Positions 12,871-24,039 are shown, counted from the stretch's first letter. The stretch: DNA of 64,000 nt from Pyrenula massariospora (GCA_021030905.1 JAGFMI010000020.1:248001-312000); one strand, 5' to 3'. The notes: a model not told the origin generated them from the sequence alone. Numbers and translations: made by a program.

Positions 12871-14302
12871 AAGACGATCGACATGGACATGCTGATACTC
12901 CATCTATACAAGGGAGAAATGTGGAGAGGCAGATATAGAGAGAAGAGAGGGAAAGGAAGAGAGAACCCTATTCTAAGAGAAAGGTTGAGGGGAAGGGGAG
13001 ATTGGCTGAGAGCAACGAGCTATTTATTGCACAGATAGAATGAGAGTGAGGAGATTTCCTGGTGAATGCTAAGAGGATACTTAGTGGGAATGGTACGGGG
13101 TTGTGGAGTGGCTGGCTTCGTGGTTGATGATAGGGGCCTGATCGAGGGAGGGAAGTTTGGAGTATATCGTTCGTATATAGATACTGCGAAGATAGAGAAC
13201 TAGACGAGAGTGGAGTGGTAGTGAGATGTGCTAGATAGCATGCGAGGCTATGGTATAGCATGCCGTCAAAGGAGCGGTGCTTAAGGGGTTATTCACGAAC
13301 AGTAACACGCTAATCTTGCCAGCCCCTGAGGTTAATTACCTTATGGGGAACTGAAGAGGAAAGGTCAACACACTTGCCTGTTAGAGAGTCAAACCAATCA
13401 TTCTTCCTCATTGTTCGGTGTGTCGAGTATCAGTGGTCTTCTAGATGAACCTTGTCACTCGAGCTGTGGATGGAAACCTACCTAAGCTATAGGCGTGAAT
13501 ATGTGTAAATCGAACCACAACGACAAATTAGCTGGGATGTCTTGAACACTACCGTATCAACGCTTATAACCTGTAGATGTATTGATGGAGACCGCCGCCT
13601 CTAAAAATATGAGACCAGGTCGATGTGAGACGTTTGCAGGGGAGGTCGATCGATTGCTTATATCAAGACTTGGTTGTATCTAAAGGCGTGTAAGAGAGCA
13701 CTTCCATTTACCTTGCCGGAGACTTACTCTTATATGCTATTAAGATGGCTTTTGCGTATGCCTCCTCACAGTGATATAAGCCCTTTGCTCTGGTCAAACC
13801 TGTGAGTCATGCATCATCTTGGCTCCCAATATACTTATGATCAGCACCTCTGTCGTACTCGTGTAGACAATTAGCATTGAACGAGGTAGCTAGGGAAAGG
13901 TGGATAAGACCTAAGTTATAGGTTCACAGAAGTTCCAACAAACACCCATATCTTTCACACGATCAAATTTGAGATGCCCTTTACTGACGGGTCCGAGCAC
14001 GATCGAAGAATCCACACTTCCCAGAGTCTTGAACGCCTCTTGCAGTTGCCTTCCAGAACATCAACTCATCTAGGTCCTCAAGCAAGTCGCAGACCGGGAG
14101 TTCAGTGCTAGGAGAATGAACGACTTTTTCAAAATATCGTATTACCGATCATCGTCAACTGTGTAGGCGTATAATACACAGAAATATGATAGCATTCTCC
14201 AAATCAATACAACGACAGTCCTAAAAGCTAAATGGAAACGTATTTTGGTTGACACAGTCGAGCGGCTTGCCACAAGGTTCGAGAGCGGTGCCTTGACCAA
14301 GT

Positions 14303-14342
14303 GAGGATAGCAAAGCGAGTACGAGGATAGCAAAGCGAGTAC
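14303..14342 (+). repeat. 20-bp tandem duplication
   Basis: The 20-mer GAGGATAGCAAAGCGAGTAC occurs twice head to tail with no difference between copies, and the following bases (CAAAGCGA) repeat part of it again. Identical copies indicate a recent event. Confidence 0.85.
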
Positions 14343-16184
14343 CAAAGCGACCTACACAGTGGTAGTCTTTATCGTTGCATTGTCTACGGATGTTTCGTGT
14401 GGAGATTGGGTGTATGTCTGTTAAAATATTACAATGCTCTACTAATCATTGAACTTCATCCTTTTAGCTTATTTGAAGTTTCAACATTATCTGGCTGTTG
14501 ATATAGAACGCGATGAAAGGATGATAGTAGTGGCCTTGATTCGCAATGACCGTCAATCGAGTATTCGTAGTCCGACATTGAGCGAGAAAAAATGTCGAGT
14601 ACTCCAAGCAGATGGTACATAGCGACAAGCATTAGCAAAAAGGGGGGGTTGCCGTTCAAGGATCTGGTGTGGACAATCCTACCCATCCAAGAGAAAGTCG
14701 GGACGGATCACTGCGGCAACCCATATCCAGAGCAAACAAGCCATAGTTGATACTTTGAGCCAGAGGTTCGGAAACAGGGAGCTGGTAGATATCCTCGTGT
14801 CGGACTGTTGACAGTAGGTCGTGGCTCATAGGCAGTCGGGGAGACATAGCCTCATCCGTGCCTCGAGTATTGTCTATATGGTGGCCGAGACCTTTGGCAA
14901 ATTGAGACATTTCATAGAGGAACAATGCCTAGTTGAAGCCTTTCAAAGATTACTTTTTCGACAATTGTTGCTTGTCCCTCATGGGAGGGCATGCTGCCCA
15001 GGTCTCTAGACACATTTGGGGGGTAAGAGGGGCAAGCGACCGCGAACTTGAGCTGTCTCTATAGATGAGAGACTTTTTCGGCATCCTTGAGTTTTACCTC
15101 TTAGCCAAACTTTTTGATATCCGACTTCGATTTAAAATCTTTCAGAGATGTTGCAATGGACCTACGTAGTCGTCTAATTCGATGGTAGGGACAGATGTGT
15201 GTTTCAGATTTTGTGGATAGAAACAGATGTTCGCTATCTTGCCCACACCCGTCTAGCTGCAAGTCAAGATCAATGTATAGAAGGAGCTTACCATGCAAGG
15301 TTCAAAGAGCGACATGAATGGTACTAATTATGGGCAGCAGCCACCGGCTTTCCTCTTACAGAATTTGCGCTTCCGCAAAATTAACAAATTTCCGTCCTCG
15401 TATTCTAGGCTTTCTACATGCTGACCTGCATAGAACCTTGATCAATAAGAAATTCCGCTTCCCATAACTCTCCCAGCAATACGAGGTTCTGATGGTCCAC
15501 TTTGGTCCATGTTAAGGTTAATGACCATCTGTGAAGAGAATACATTTCTGCACTCTGCTCACCCTGCTTTAGTGGTGTAGTGATAGTGTTCAGTCAACCG
15601 TTCTACCGGGAAAGGAGGACATGTCAAGCTGTCTACTCAAAAATGGATGACCTCAGGCACGCAACGATGAGATCGTGACGAATCCAGCATCGTTTGCTTA
15701 CATCTAGACCATATTCTATGCCTATCTTCTCCACGCCATGAACCCAACTCTACCCTGTCTGAAGACATCTCATAACCAAACGTCCACCGATAAACAAGCT
15801 TTGGCTGCTACTGTCTACTCTCAAGTTACAAATTTCTACGCCTTGATAAGTAGTAGTCTCCGCCGCGTTGAAGACCTGAAAGCCGAGGAACGCGACTCCA
15901 GTGAAGCCACGAACCCTGAATTTACTGTCTAAAGATGTGTCACGATGAATATCCACCTACAAACAAACTCTGGTCGGCACTCTCTGCTTCACGAGCATGA
16001 ACTCCTACACCTAGAAACTCCCTTCTCCGTCGCCGGAGACTTGAACATCGGAGATGAGGACTCCAATCCACCCTCGACAAACCCACCCAACCACCCCACC
16101 GCAAACCCCCGTGGCCCTTCTCAATCCAAGCTCTCCGCGATCACATCACCAGCTCCTAGATCCCACACTCCAGCATCATCAAAA

Positions 16185-16330
16185 CGTCGGTAAAAGCCCT
16201 AGTGGACTACGATGTTACCACAGGACGTGAAAGACATGTTAAAACTTTCCGAACTGGAATAAACGTACAAGTCTCTCGATGTTATCACCAGACATGAAAC
16301 ACATATTCAAAAACGCCACCGTGCAAGTCC
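16185..16330 (+). repeat. Diverged direct duplication, copy 1
   Basis: This segment is related to 16480-16625, 295 bp downstream. In both, a GGYAAARGCC motif is followed by ACTACGATGTT and, exactly 67 bp after the start of that motif, by CTCTCGATRTTATC. The preserved spacing with many substitutions in between indicates an ancient direct duplication. No coding capacity is visible. Confidence 0.6.
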
Positions 16331-16479
16331 ATCAAATTCTGAACTGTAAGAAAAGGGGTGTGAAAATTATTCATTGTCGGTAGACACGCAGATCCGATGT
16401 GTTAGCACAGAGTCTTCCTTACCCTACTCTACTTCTTTTGAGATGAATCCTACCATTCCAATAGAACGGGCTCGCCACA

Positions 16480-16625
16480 ACACCGGCAAAGGCCTCAATG
16501 ACTACGATGTTGTCGGTCGAAGGAAGAGGGTTGTTGTAACGTTTGAGGTGACTGTAGATGCGTAGATCTCTCGATATTATCTCGTCAATTATAAAGCATG
16601 TTGAAAATCCTTCAAAGTTCGTATC
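16480..16625 (+). repeat. Diverged direct duplication, copy 2
   Basis: Partner of 16185-16330; ACTACGATGTT starts at 16501 and CTCTCGATATTATC at 16568, the same 67-bp spacing as in the first copy. Parts of the two halves (CATGTTRAAA) also resemble one another, so the ancestral unit may have been a shorter repeat. Confidence 0.6.
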
Positions 16626-16739
16626 CCGGCAGAACTTTTTCAATATCATAGCACAGAGATACGCAAAAGAAGCACGACAAGCTTATACAAACGAAACTCA
16701 TCATTCCTAGACACAGGGCCTCGTCAGTAACAACTCAGC

Positions 16740-17165
16740 ACCCATGATCCAACACCTACCCCTCCCACTCACCACACCGGTGATCGCTCAAGCTCTCTAG
16801 GTAGTCAGCCCTCACCCAGATACCCACCCTGTCGACCCCCATGAACACTCAACCCTCCCGTAAACCAACAACCTCACCCTACCTCACCTCCACAATCCCC
16901 CCCTCTCTCCACGCCACAGCCAACCTGTCCCCCCCACCGACTACCCAAACATACATGCCAAATCCACAATCCTCGCTCTGATTCACCACTGTCCTCGCTC
17001 TATCCATCCCTCCACCCGTCCACACGTCCACCTATGCACCACCCTCCTCACTCCTCAAGCGTCCTTCCCTCATCCCTGCCTACCCAGCCCACCCCCAACA
17101 ACGCCGCCTTCTCCCACAACAAAACGTAAACCCACCCACGAACCAATACCTCGGCATCTATCTGT
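16740..17165. other. C-rich, strand-asymmetric stretch
   Basis: For about 425 bp the plus strand is dominated by C, A and T with very few G, including CCACCC and CCTCACC runs. No open frame of note uses it. Such skew is seen in old simple-sequence tracts; no function is assigned. Confidence 0.45.
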
Positions 17166-17620
17166 TGACCCATCTATCTCCTCTGTCGGCTTCGGGTGGT
17201 GAGTCCACACGGCTTGCGTCTCACATACGATATCTCCAGTTTGATTTGGATTGGATGGTATGGTATGGTATCTTTTGGTTTGGGTTCGTGTGGGATGGTC
17301 ATTTGACAGGGCGCGTTGTTTAGAGCAGCCTTCGATGGCATTGGCTCGTCTTGTTTGAATTTTTTCGTGGCGGCCTTGTTTGGACAGGGAATTAGATAGT
17401 TAGAGCACAAAGGAGGGCAAAGCGAGGTGGGCTCCTTGGTAAGCGTTATGCCATTGACCTATTTGCTAAGGAATAGGGGCCCTCCTGGGCTCCACAGGAC
17501 GGGGTTGTTGGATTTATGAATTGTTGATGTGCTCCCCGTCCTCTTCTTGTATGTTTCGTTTCGTGCCCGTCTATCGTCCGCGTCGCCTCCTAGCCAACGC
17601 TCCCTCCTCTTTTGCACGGG

Positions 17621-19269
17621 CTATCGCCCAACCATCTTCCGTTCCACCACCCGTCCCACAGGATATACCACCGCCGCGACCGCAAACCCAACATAATTCC
17701 CCATATCCGCACCATATTCCCCCACCAACCCCGCAATCGGCCCCTTATACCACACCTGAGCCATGCACAGTATTGCGCCGACCCACCCCAGCAAGAACGC
17801 GACCAGCGCCGCCACCCCGAGCGGCAGCTTCCCGCGCTCGTTCCACGCGCTCAGATCATACGCCGCCGCCGAGGCAGAGCGAAACAACAGAAACTCTTCA
17901 AGCAGAACCGCGACCCAGATCGCAACCCAGTACCCCATCAGCGCCAAAAAATTAGTGAAGATCCCCGCGAGCGAGTTGCGACCCGCAAGCGCGCAGACCG
18001 TATAGATAACTACGCCCGCCGTGTTCCATATAAACCGTGGGATCCGCTCGGCGTAGCGCCCGAGGACCTGAAAGTCGACGCCGGAGGAGTAGGTGGGGGG
18101 GATGGTGTTTGCGATGAGGCCGAGGGCGGCGATGACGGCGCAGAACTTGCCGAATGAGCCGAGCGGTTCGAAGCCGGCGACGAGGAGGGCGCCGGCGGCG
18201 GAGCCGCCTTGGGAGGAGGAGTATGCGGTGGAATAGGGAGGGTAGGTTGGGATGCCGGATGCTAGGCCGACGCCTAGGACTTCGGTGAAAGTGAAGGATA
18301 TTGTCAGGCCGAGGAGGGTGAGAAGGGAGAGAAGAAAGGAGTTGGTTTTTGGAGAGTAATATACAAAAAAGTCTGCCGGCGCGCCACCATAAGTTATGGC
18401 GGCGGAAAGGCAGATACTGAAGAAGGAGAGGCGGTTTCCGGTAACGGTGCGAGGGTCGCCTATGGAGGGGCTAGCTAGATCGTAGTGTCGCGATGAAACG
18501 CCATAGAGGATGCAGAATACGATTAGCTGGGGAATGAAGGCGTATCGTTCGTAGCGGTGGAAGAACGATATGCCGAATGTTGTTATTACCCACGTGATGA
18601 TTGCAACAATGACAATGCCTACGATGACTGACATGCTTCCGTTAGGGGACACAGCCGAGAGGATCTGGCCGCCTACTACGCAGTCAATCATTGCGTAACC
18701 TAGTAGGACGATGATGTTAAGTAGGACGACAACTTTGTTCGGCCACCAGCCCATAGCGTAGCGACTGAAAGCCTACCAGGGAGAGTCAGAGAGAGGTGGA
18801 CATTGGGCCAGAACATCGCATTTATGATACTGACCAGTGTTCGAAGGCCAGTCTTCGGGCCCCAGGTAGCGATCCATGCTACTGGTACGCTACCAAGTAT
18901 AGACCCGAAAACAGCACAGAGGGACGCGTCCTTAAAGCTCAACTCATAAACCGCTGGTCCAAGCATTCCTAGGGTGACATTATTTGCGGCCAAGTTGATG
19001 GATACCCACAGCAAGAAAGTCTGCAGGTACGAAAGCCATCCAACGTGGAATTTCTCGTGTTCTTCAACGCGTTGTATGCCTCGCGCCTCGAGGTTGTACT
19101 TGACCATTATTTGCTCAAATTTTGTAGTTTTACGGCCAATGGCTGATGGCAAGCCATTGGGGTTTGATGCAGGGAAGGATCGGTGTCCATCTTCTTCAAG
19201 GCGGTCTTCGGAGGGGGAAAGGATTGGTCCTGTCTTTTCGATATCGGCAGCGTCCCCGGAGCGATCCAT
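17621..19269 (-). CDS. NCS1-family purine/cytosine permease (FCY2/FcyB-like)
   Basis: This two-exon gene has exon 1 at 19269-18835 and exon 2 at 18772-17621, with a 62-nt intron from GTCAGT to GGTAG. Joining gives RTLAFSRYAMGWWPNKVVVL, the family's TM2 entry, and a 528-residue protein, a normal length for NCS1 carriers. The hydrophilic N terminus ends with EHEKFHVGWLSY; about a dozen hydrophobic segments follow. Family marks include N-N-V-T-L-G-M-L-G-P in the first membrane segment, Y-G-G-A-P-A-D-F-F-V-Y-Y in the middle and ANTIPPTYSSG with the NxxP substrate-site motif. The expected role is proton-coupled plasma-membrane uptake of cytosine and purines. Exact specificity (cytosine/adenine versus another NCS1 substrate) cannot be fixed from sequence alone. 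The GTCAGT donor is non-consensus, but the junction is strongly supported by the restored motif. Confidence 0.9.
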
Positions 19270-20263
19270 GGTGTTTCCCTGTCATGGTGTCAATGCGGTC
19301 AAGTCACATATAGTCGAGGAGGCATGAATCCTTTCGCTGGAATTACCCAGGGCAAGTTTTCAACCGTATGATCTCAGAACGACAGCTGAACCCAGATAGA
19401 GCACAGCGAGCCGAACACCGGTTTCATGCTCTCAATTGATTACCTTGACCATCAGATAATACTTTGCTACTCGCATTCATGTTCTTCGACGTTTGCAAAA
19501 AGGCTCGGGGGTTGTACTCGGCTAATTGTGGCGGGACTCTGCAGGACTTCGGAATCTGGTGCATGAGTTAGTCAGAATGGGCGACGCGCCGGCGCCAGGT
19601 GCATTGAAGCATGGTCTTGTGTGACTTACTTTATCCCAGCAAGCGTCTCAGCGTTTTGATTGAGTCTGGAGTAGGTCGTTCAAGCGCTGTCACCAGTGTA
19701 TCGTGGTAGTGGCTGAGGGTTCGGTGTAGGAAAATATTTCTGGCCACGGCGGGGTTGGACCCAGTGGGGCATAAGGCGTAACCGACCATCCGCCGCTGGC
19801 TACACTGGATGTGCAGCAAGGGTACAGTACATAATCGACGAAAACAACCATTTACAAGGGGATCAATGGTTCAAGGGGCAAAGGTTCGAAATGATGCTGT
19901 AAGCTGGAGCCGTTTCTATTGACTTAACGACATTGTCATTATTCCGACCGTAAACGCATCCTGACTGAGAGGCTCCACCATTTGCTACTTTTGGCAGGTC
20001 GCGGGCGATGAGGAGTGGTAACTTTAAGAATAGATCAAACTTCTTCGGGTTGAATCGAAGAGATAAGCAATGTATTCGTGTATCAAAGTCTGTCGTAGAA
20101 GACTGCGCTATCACCAATGATCATAGGGTATCTATCTCAACTACGCCAGTCCCATCCAGATTGCAATGCTTTGGCCTTCAAATCCAATTGAACTCCATGC
20201 GCGCTATTGTCCAGACGCCAACGCATGATATTTCGAAGCCGACAAAATGCAACGGCCCGTGTG
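19270..20263. other. Intergenic, between permease start and Myb gene end
   Basis: About 1 kb with no supported gene. It must contain the permease promoter on the minus strand (from 19270 upward) and the 3' end of the Myb gene. No TATA box or obvious GATA-factor cluster stands out. Confidence 0.45.
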
Positions 20264-21176
20264 TCAAAGATTTTTGAAATGCTCTCTTGCGTACTGTTCG
20301 CAAGCCTACATCGTGTTAGAATCTTTGTGAGAAGTTGGTGGGTGATAGTGGGACAACCGAGACGGACCTTTGCTGGCTTTCCGACTTTTTGTCCGATGAC
20401 CTTCCATTTGTTTGCGTCGTACTCCTTGATGGCCTCGCGTAATGCAATCGACTGGTCCAGGGTTAGAAATACTTCTCGGGACATTGCCATCAAGAAGCGT
20501 TACCTCATCTTCCGCGAATTCAGCGTAATGCATGTCCTGGTGACTGATCAGTACAACTCACGAAAGAGAACCGTTCTTCGTACCTTGTACCAGTGCTTTT
20601 TCACACTCCCTTCCGTCCTTGAGGGAAATGCCTGAAAATGTGAGTGAATTGTTCTGAAAGAAATGGTGTTAATGAGGAGCACCTTTGCAATCTCACCCCA
20701 GCTGTTACCAGCATCTCTCATTACCTTCAACCGCTGCTCTTCCTGAGGCGTCCAAGGGGTGTTTGTTCTCCCAGGTTTGGTCTTCTTCGGCGGCTCGGCG
20801 GTCGGTGCTGAGGCTGCCGCAGCCGGAGACGGCTCCTCCGTTGACGGTCCAGGTGGAGAAGTTGGCGGAGCGGCTCCAGTATCTTGCGACCGTCTACGCT
20901 TTTTCGGATTAGTCGGGGACGCAGGTGGAGCCATAGCGGTGTCAGTAGACTCTGACGGCTGATTTGCTAGCTGAGGGGCAAGAGGAGGTGGATTGGACGG
21001 GACAGCCTTGGAAGGAGAAGATGTTGTCGAAGAGATCTTCTGCCTTTTGGAGGGTGGCGAGTCTCTAGAATTGCACGATCAGCCTTCCTGTCTCTGGCCC
21101 GAGTTGGCAACGGTGACCCGTCTCGATTATGAAAACGCCAAGAAACACGTGAAGGAGCCCAGAAGACTCACGCCAT
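20264..21176 (-). CDS. Myb/SANT-domain DNA-binding protein
   Basis: This six-exon gene has exons 21176-21172, 21064-20683, 20631-20584, 20536-20504, 20451-20368 and 20305-20264 and encodes 197 residues. Exon 1 supplies only ATGGC; splicing to the AG at 21065 gives MADSPPSKRQKISST, a basic, possibly nuclear-localising start. A Ser/Pro-rich stretch and P-K-K-R-R-R follow. The first SANT repeat starts with TPWTPQEEQRLKVMRDAG and runs through W-G-E-I-A-K to H-W-Y-K; a second, shorter one contains NKWKVIGQKVGKPAK and ends A-R-E-H-F-K-N-L. The arrangement matches small fungal Myb-like transcription factors or chromatin proteins; targets are unknown. If the 5-nt exon is not used, translation would start at MAPPASP (20934), giving 152 residues. 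The four downstream introns of 47-62 nt each restore frame and conserved SANT sequence. Confidence 0.85.
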
Positions 21177-22695
21177 GGTCGAGTTTTGGCCGTGTTTTGG
21201 GTCGAAGCGCTGGGCTAGGATTCCATGGACGAGAGACGCGTTCAGGGTAAAGCAGGCTTCTCACCCACGAGGGCGGAGCGCGGGCAAACCATAGAACGGC
21301 GGCAGGGGGGAGTCCTGACGAACCGGTGACACAAGAAAACAAGGCAGGCTTCTGACCTTTAAGAATAGAAGTCCGTGGCAGTCTCAGACCACCGTAATTA
21401 GACGGACGGAAGTAAAACCAAAAGTGAGGTCTGAAGAGAAGATGGTCGGTGGTTACAAGATGGGCGGGCAAGTGCCGGCAAAGGGCATTACTTTGAGTGA
21501 GCCATCTGATAAATGAGACAACCTTGTAGCAAGCAACGACGGCGCAGGAATTGGCGATGCAGACAAGTTTGCATGGCCCGACTAGCGGAAGATCCAGGAT
21601 GGGGGCGAGAGATTGGGCGAGAAGTTGAGCGACATGGGGACGCTGCGAGGTTGAGGGGCGTGAACAAAAAAGACAGCAAAGTGGTCCTGGGGACATGCGG
21701 GGTAGAGTGTTTCGAGTGCGCACGCAGCTGAGTACAGGCCTGGGGTACATTGGAATACACGATCCAAGTAGCATCTGAAGGCGCGCCGGGGACGGCGGAG
21801 GGGGGGTGCAACCGATGCACGCCTAGAGAGATGGTGATCTTAGACTGACACTATTCCGGAAGATCTGCCATGAAGGGGTCCCGGGTGAGGAGAGGGGGGA
21901 GGAGAAGGTTTATCTCATGATGTTGAGCATACACGGGGGGGACCGGGGGGGGTGGGGGAAGGGTTTGAAAGTCGGCCGGGTACGCACGACGTTTGCAGAG
22001 AGTCTCTACTGGAAGTCTCTTTGAGGTCGCGGTGACCGTGCTTGAAGCTGCTTTTCCCACAACGGCCATATAGAATTCGAGGACGTCACTGCCGTTTCTG
22101 GGCCCGTTTCGGAGGCTTCTTATTCCGGGCCGGCGTGAATCAAGCATAATCTGAGTTTAGCAGGTACGATCCTGGCTAGAGTATCCGGCGGCCGCTAGCT
22201 AACGAGCGGCAACGCTGTCTTGCTCGCTGATGTCGCGCGACGGGGAGCAGCCGGCGAGCCTTGGCGTGCTGGTCACGCAACACGCAACACGCAACCCTAT
22301 CTCTCACACACCTCCACCTACCCTCCCCAGACCACCACCCATATCCTGCAGTGTCGACCTGGGTCTTAATAGAGTCTTGAAGGCGTGGGTTGGGAAGGTG
22401 TGGGACCCAGCGCTTCCTCTACCCACCGGGATCCACCGTACCGATCTCCACGATCAAACTGTCAGTACTTACTTGGACAAGATTCTACGAGTCCTTGAAA
22501 AGCCTATCCCACAGATTGCCCTGCATCCACAATAGCGTTGCATGTGTCAGGCTGTTCTTTAGATGGCTGAAACAATGCATCTCGCCGATAGCTTCCGCAT
22601 AGGCTGACGTCTTGTGCCATAGCCTACTTCTGCTGCATAAGTACCATCCTCCAGTCTGCACCACTCAGGTCAGATGTCCATCGTCTTCCACACCC
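21177..22695. other. Intergenic, upstream of Myb gene and downstream of hydrolase
   Basis: No gene is supported. A 215-codon minus frame (21774-21127) overlaps the first exon and first intron of the Myb gene and has no recognisable family, so it is read as chance. Runs of G on the plus strand (21860-21960) and a triple CACGCAA repeat (22274-22294) are the only structures noted. Confidence 0.4.
22274..22294 (+). repeat. CACGCAA x3 tandem microrepeat
   Basis: Three exact head-to-tail copies of the heptamer CACGCAA lie in intergenic sequence. It is a simple-sequence tract with no evident function. Confidence 0.7.
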
Positions 22696-24039
22696 TCAAA
22701 GCTTAGATATTCTCTTTGTCCACTCACCCCATGTCTCAGTATCCTTACCAAAGCGCGCTTCCTCTTTCCAGTGTTCTCGCTCCTTCAGCCATTCGGGCCA
22801 CCACCGTTTACCCAGCCAGTTGGCCATGACGTCTGCTGTTCCCACCGGATTCTCGAACGGCAGAGCATGTCCACCACCATCGACGTATATTTGATCTACC
22901 TGCCCGGTGGAAACTCCTCCCTGGCCGCCGAGACCAATTCCCGTTATCTTTGCAACTCGGCTCCGATAATCAGGTGGAGTGAGAAGGTTGTCTTGATTTG
23001 CCGACCAGACGTAACAGACCCGAGTGCTAATTGTAGGCATCAGCACTTTCAGCTTGGCTTGCCCAGGTGAGTAGAATCCTGGCAAGGCTTGACTGTCGAT
23101 AGTTCGCGAAGCATAATCTCCTTCGACTACGCCTTTGAAGGGCGGGTCAAACCGTAGGAAATACGATGTTTCTAGGAATGAAGGCGTAACAAGAGTGACC
23201 GCTCCGGATGGCTTATTGGGGTCAACAGGTCTGAGGTCGAACTGCACAATTTTCTCAAAGACGTCTGGATGATAGCTGGCGAAGAATGGTAGACGGCGGA
23301 GAGCCTGTCTGGCACTTTCCAGTGATGGCCATGTATCTCGCCGGCGGAACGCAAGAATACCAGTATGGCGTTTCCCAATGTGGTTGTAGACGACCACTTC
23401 AGACTCTGGCCCGGTTCCAATCCTGCTAGTGGAAGATTTTGCTGAAACATCTTTAGAAAACGGAATGACTTGCTGTGTGCCGTCAATGCCATCTTTATTA
23501 AAATGATACCACCCATTCTCCACCATTGGTTCAATGCACACAATCGTCTGGAACAATCTGGGAGACCAACTAGAACTCGCAAGAATCCCTGTGCAGCCAT
23601 AGCTCTGTGCCATTCCAACCAGCGGGGCGATCATCTCGTTCTGAAAATAGTTGATCAACTGGAACACATCACGAGCCAGGTCTAGCCAGTCTGTTTCGTC
23701 TCCGACGTCATTCTTGTTCAACATATAGGACTGGCCATGGTTGGCATAGTCAAAGGTAAAAATTTGGCGGATTGGTGGCACGGAGGGATTGGTGACGAGG
23801 GAGGAGAGGAACGGCTCATAAGCCTCCTTGTGCGAGCCAACACCATGGACAAAGAGCAGCGTAATAGGTGTCGATCCATCAAATTGGTCATTCTGCTTGT
23901 GAAATAGAGTGTATTGCTTTACGTGAAGTCTCAAACGAGAATGAAAGGGATCTCGAAGGCCCCGGCGGTAGCCCCTGGGGTACGATGCAGGCACGATATG
24001 CTCTTTTATAGTCCATGGATCTGAGGGCGATGAGTCCAT
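22696..24039 (-). CDS. Alpha/beta hydrolase with peroxisomal C-terminal SKL (LPX1/AKT2-like)
   Basis: This single-exon gene encodes 447 residues. The start is taken at MDSSPSDPWTIKEHI because there is no ATG further upstream in the frame. The alpha/beta-hydrolase fold is shown by LLFVHGVGSHKEAYEPF (oxyanion HG), F-D-Y-A-N-H-G-Q-S, the nucleophile elbow AQSYG (a variant of GxSxG), a late acidic region S-A-N-Q-D-N and D-G-G-G-H-A-L with the presumed catalytic His. The protein ends KRISKL, a canonical PTS1, so it is expected in the peroxisome matrix. Relatives include yeast peroxisomal lipase Lpx1 and fungal proteins labelled toxin biosynthesis protein after the Alternaria AKT2 hydrolase. The label does not imply toxin production here, because no biosynthetic partner genes adjoin it. 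A lipase or acyl-ester hydrolase role linked to beta-oxidation is plausible. Confidence 0.88.
   Translation of the reverse strand: MDSSPSDPWTIKEHIVPASYPRGYRRGLRDPFHSRLRLHVKQYTLFHKQNDQFDGSTPITLLFVHGVGSHKEAYEPFLSSLVTNPSVPPIRQIFTFDYANHGQSYMLNKNDVGDETDWLDLARDVFQLINYFQNEMIAPLVGMAQSYGCTGILASSSWSPRLFQTIVCIEPMVENGWYHFNKDGIDGTQQVIPFSKDVSAKSSTSRIGTGPESEVVVYNHIGKRHTGILAFRRRDTWPSLESARQALRRLPFFASYHPDVFEKIVQFDLRPVDPNKPSGAVTLVTPSFLETSYFLRFDPPFKGVVEGDYASRTIDSQALPGFYSPGQAKLKVLMPTISTRVCYVWSANQDNLLTPPDYRSRVAKITGIGLGGQGGVSTGQVDQIYVDGGGHALPFENPVGTADVMANWLGKRWWPEWLKEREHWKEEARFGKDTETWGEWTKRISKL

Larger units (their letters stand above)
8297..17620. other. Long gene-poor stretch, 9.3 kb
   Basis: No gene can be supported across 9.3 kb. 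The region holds several features listed separately: a perfect palindrome, G/A-rich minisatellite-like tracts, a 20-bp tandem duplication and a diverged direct duplication. Two open frames at 15738-15932 and 15945-16193 (plus strand) lie in the same frame separated by one TAA and may be remnants of one coding stretch. A 97-codon minus frame at 10212-10505 looks mildly coding but has no ATG. Base composition changes repeatedly along the region. Confidence 0.4.

Noticed and set aside
21127-21774. 215-codon minus frame starting MLLGSCIPMYPRP
   Set aside because: Overlaps the start and first intron of the Myb gene in another frame, is rich in Pro/Leu/Arg/Ser as shadow frames are, and matches nothing recognised.
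22696-24039. Reading the hydrolase as a toxin-biosynthesis gene
   Set aside because: The label comes from a single Alternaria pathway; here there are no neighbouring pathway genes, and PTS1 hydrolases of this type are also found in non-pathogens.
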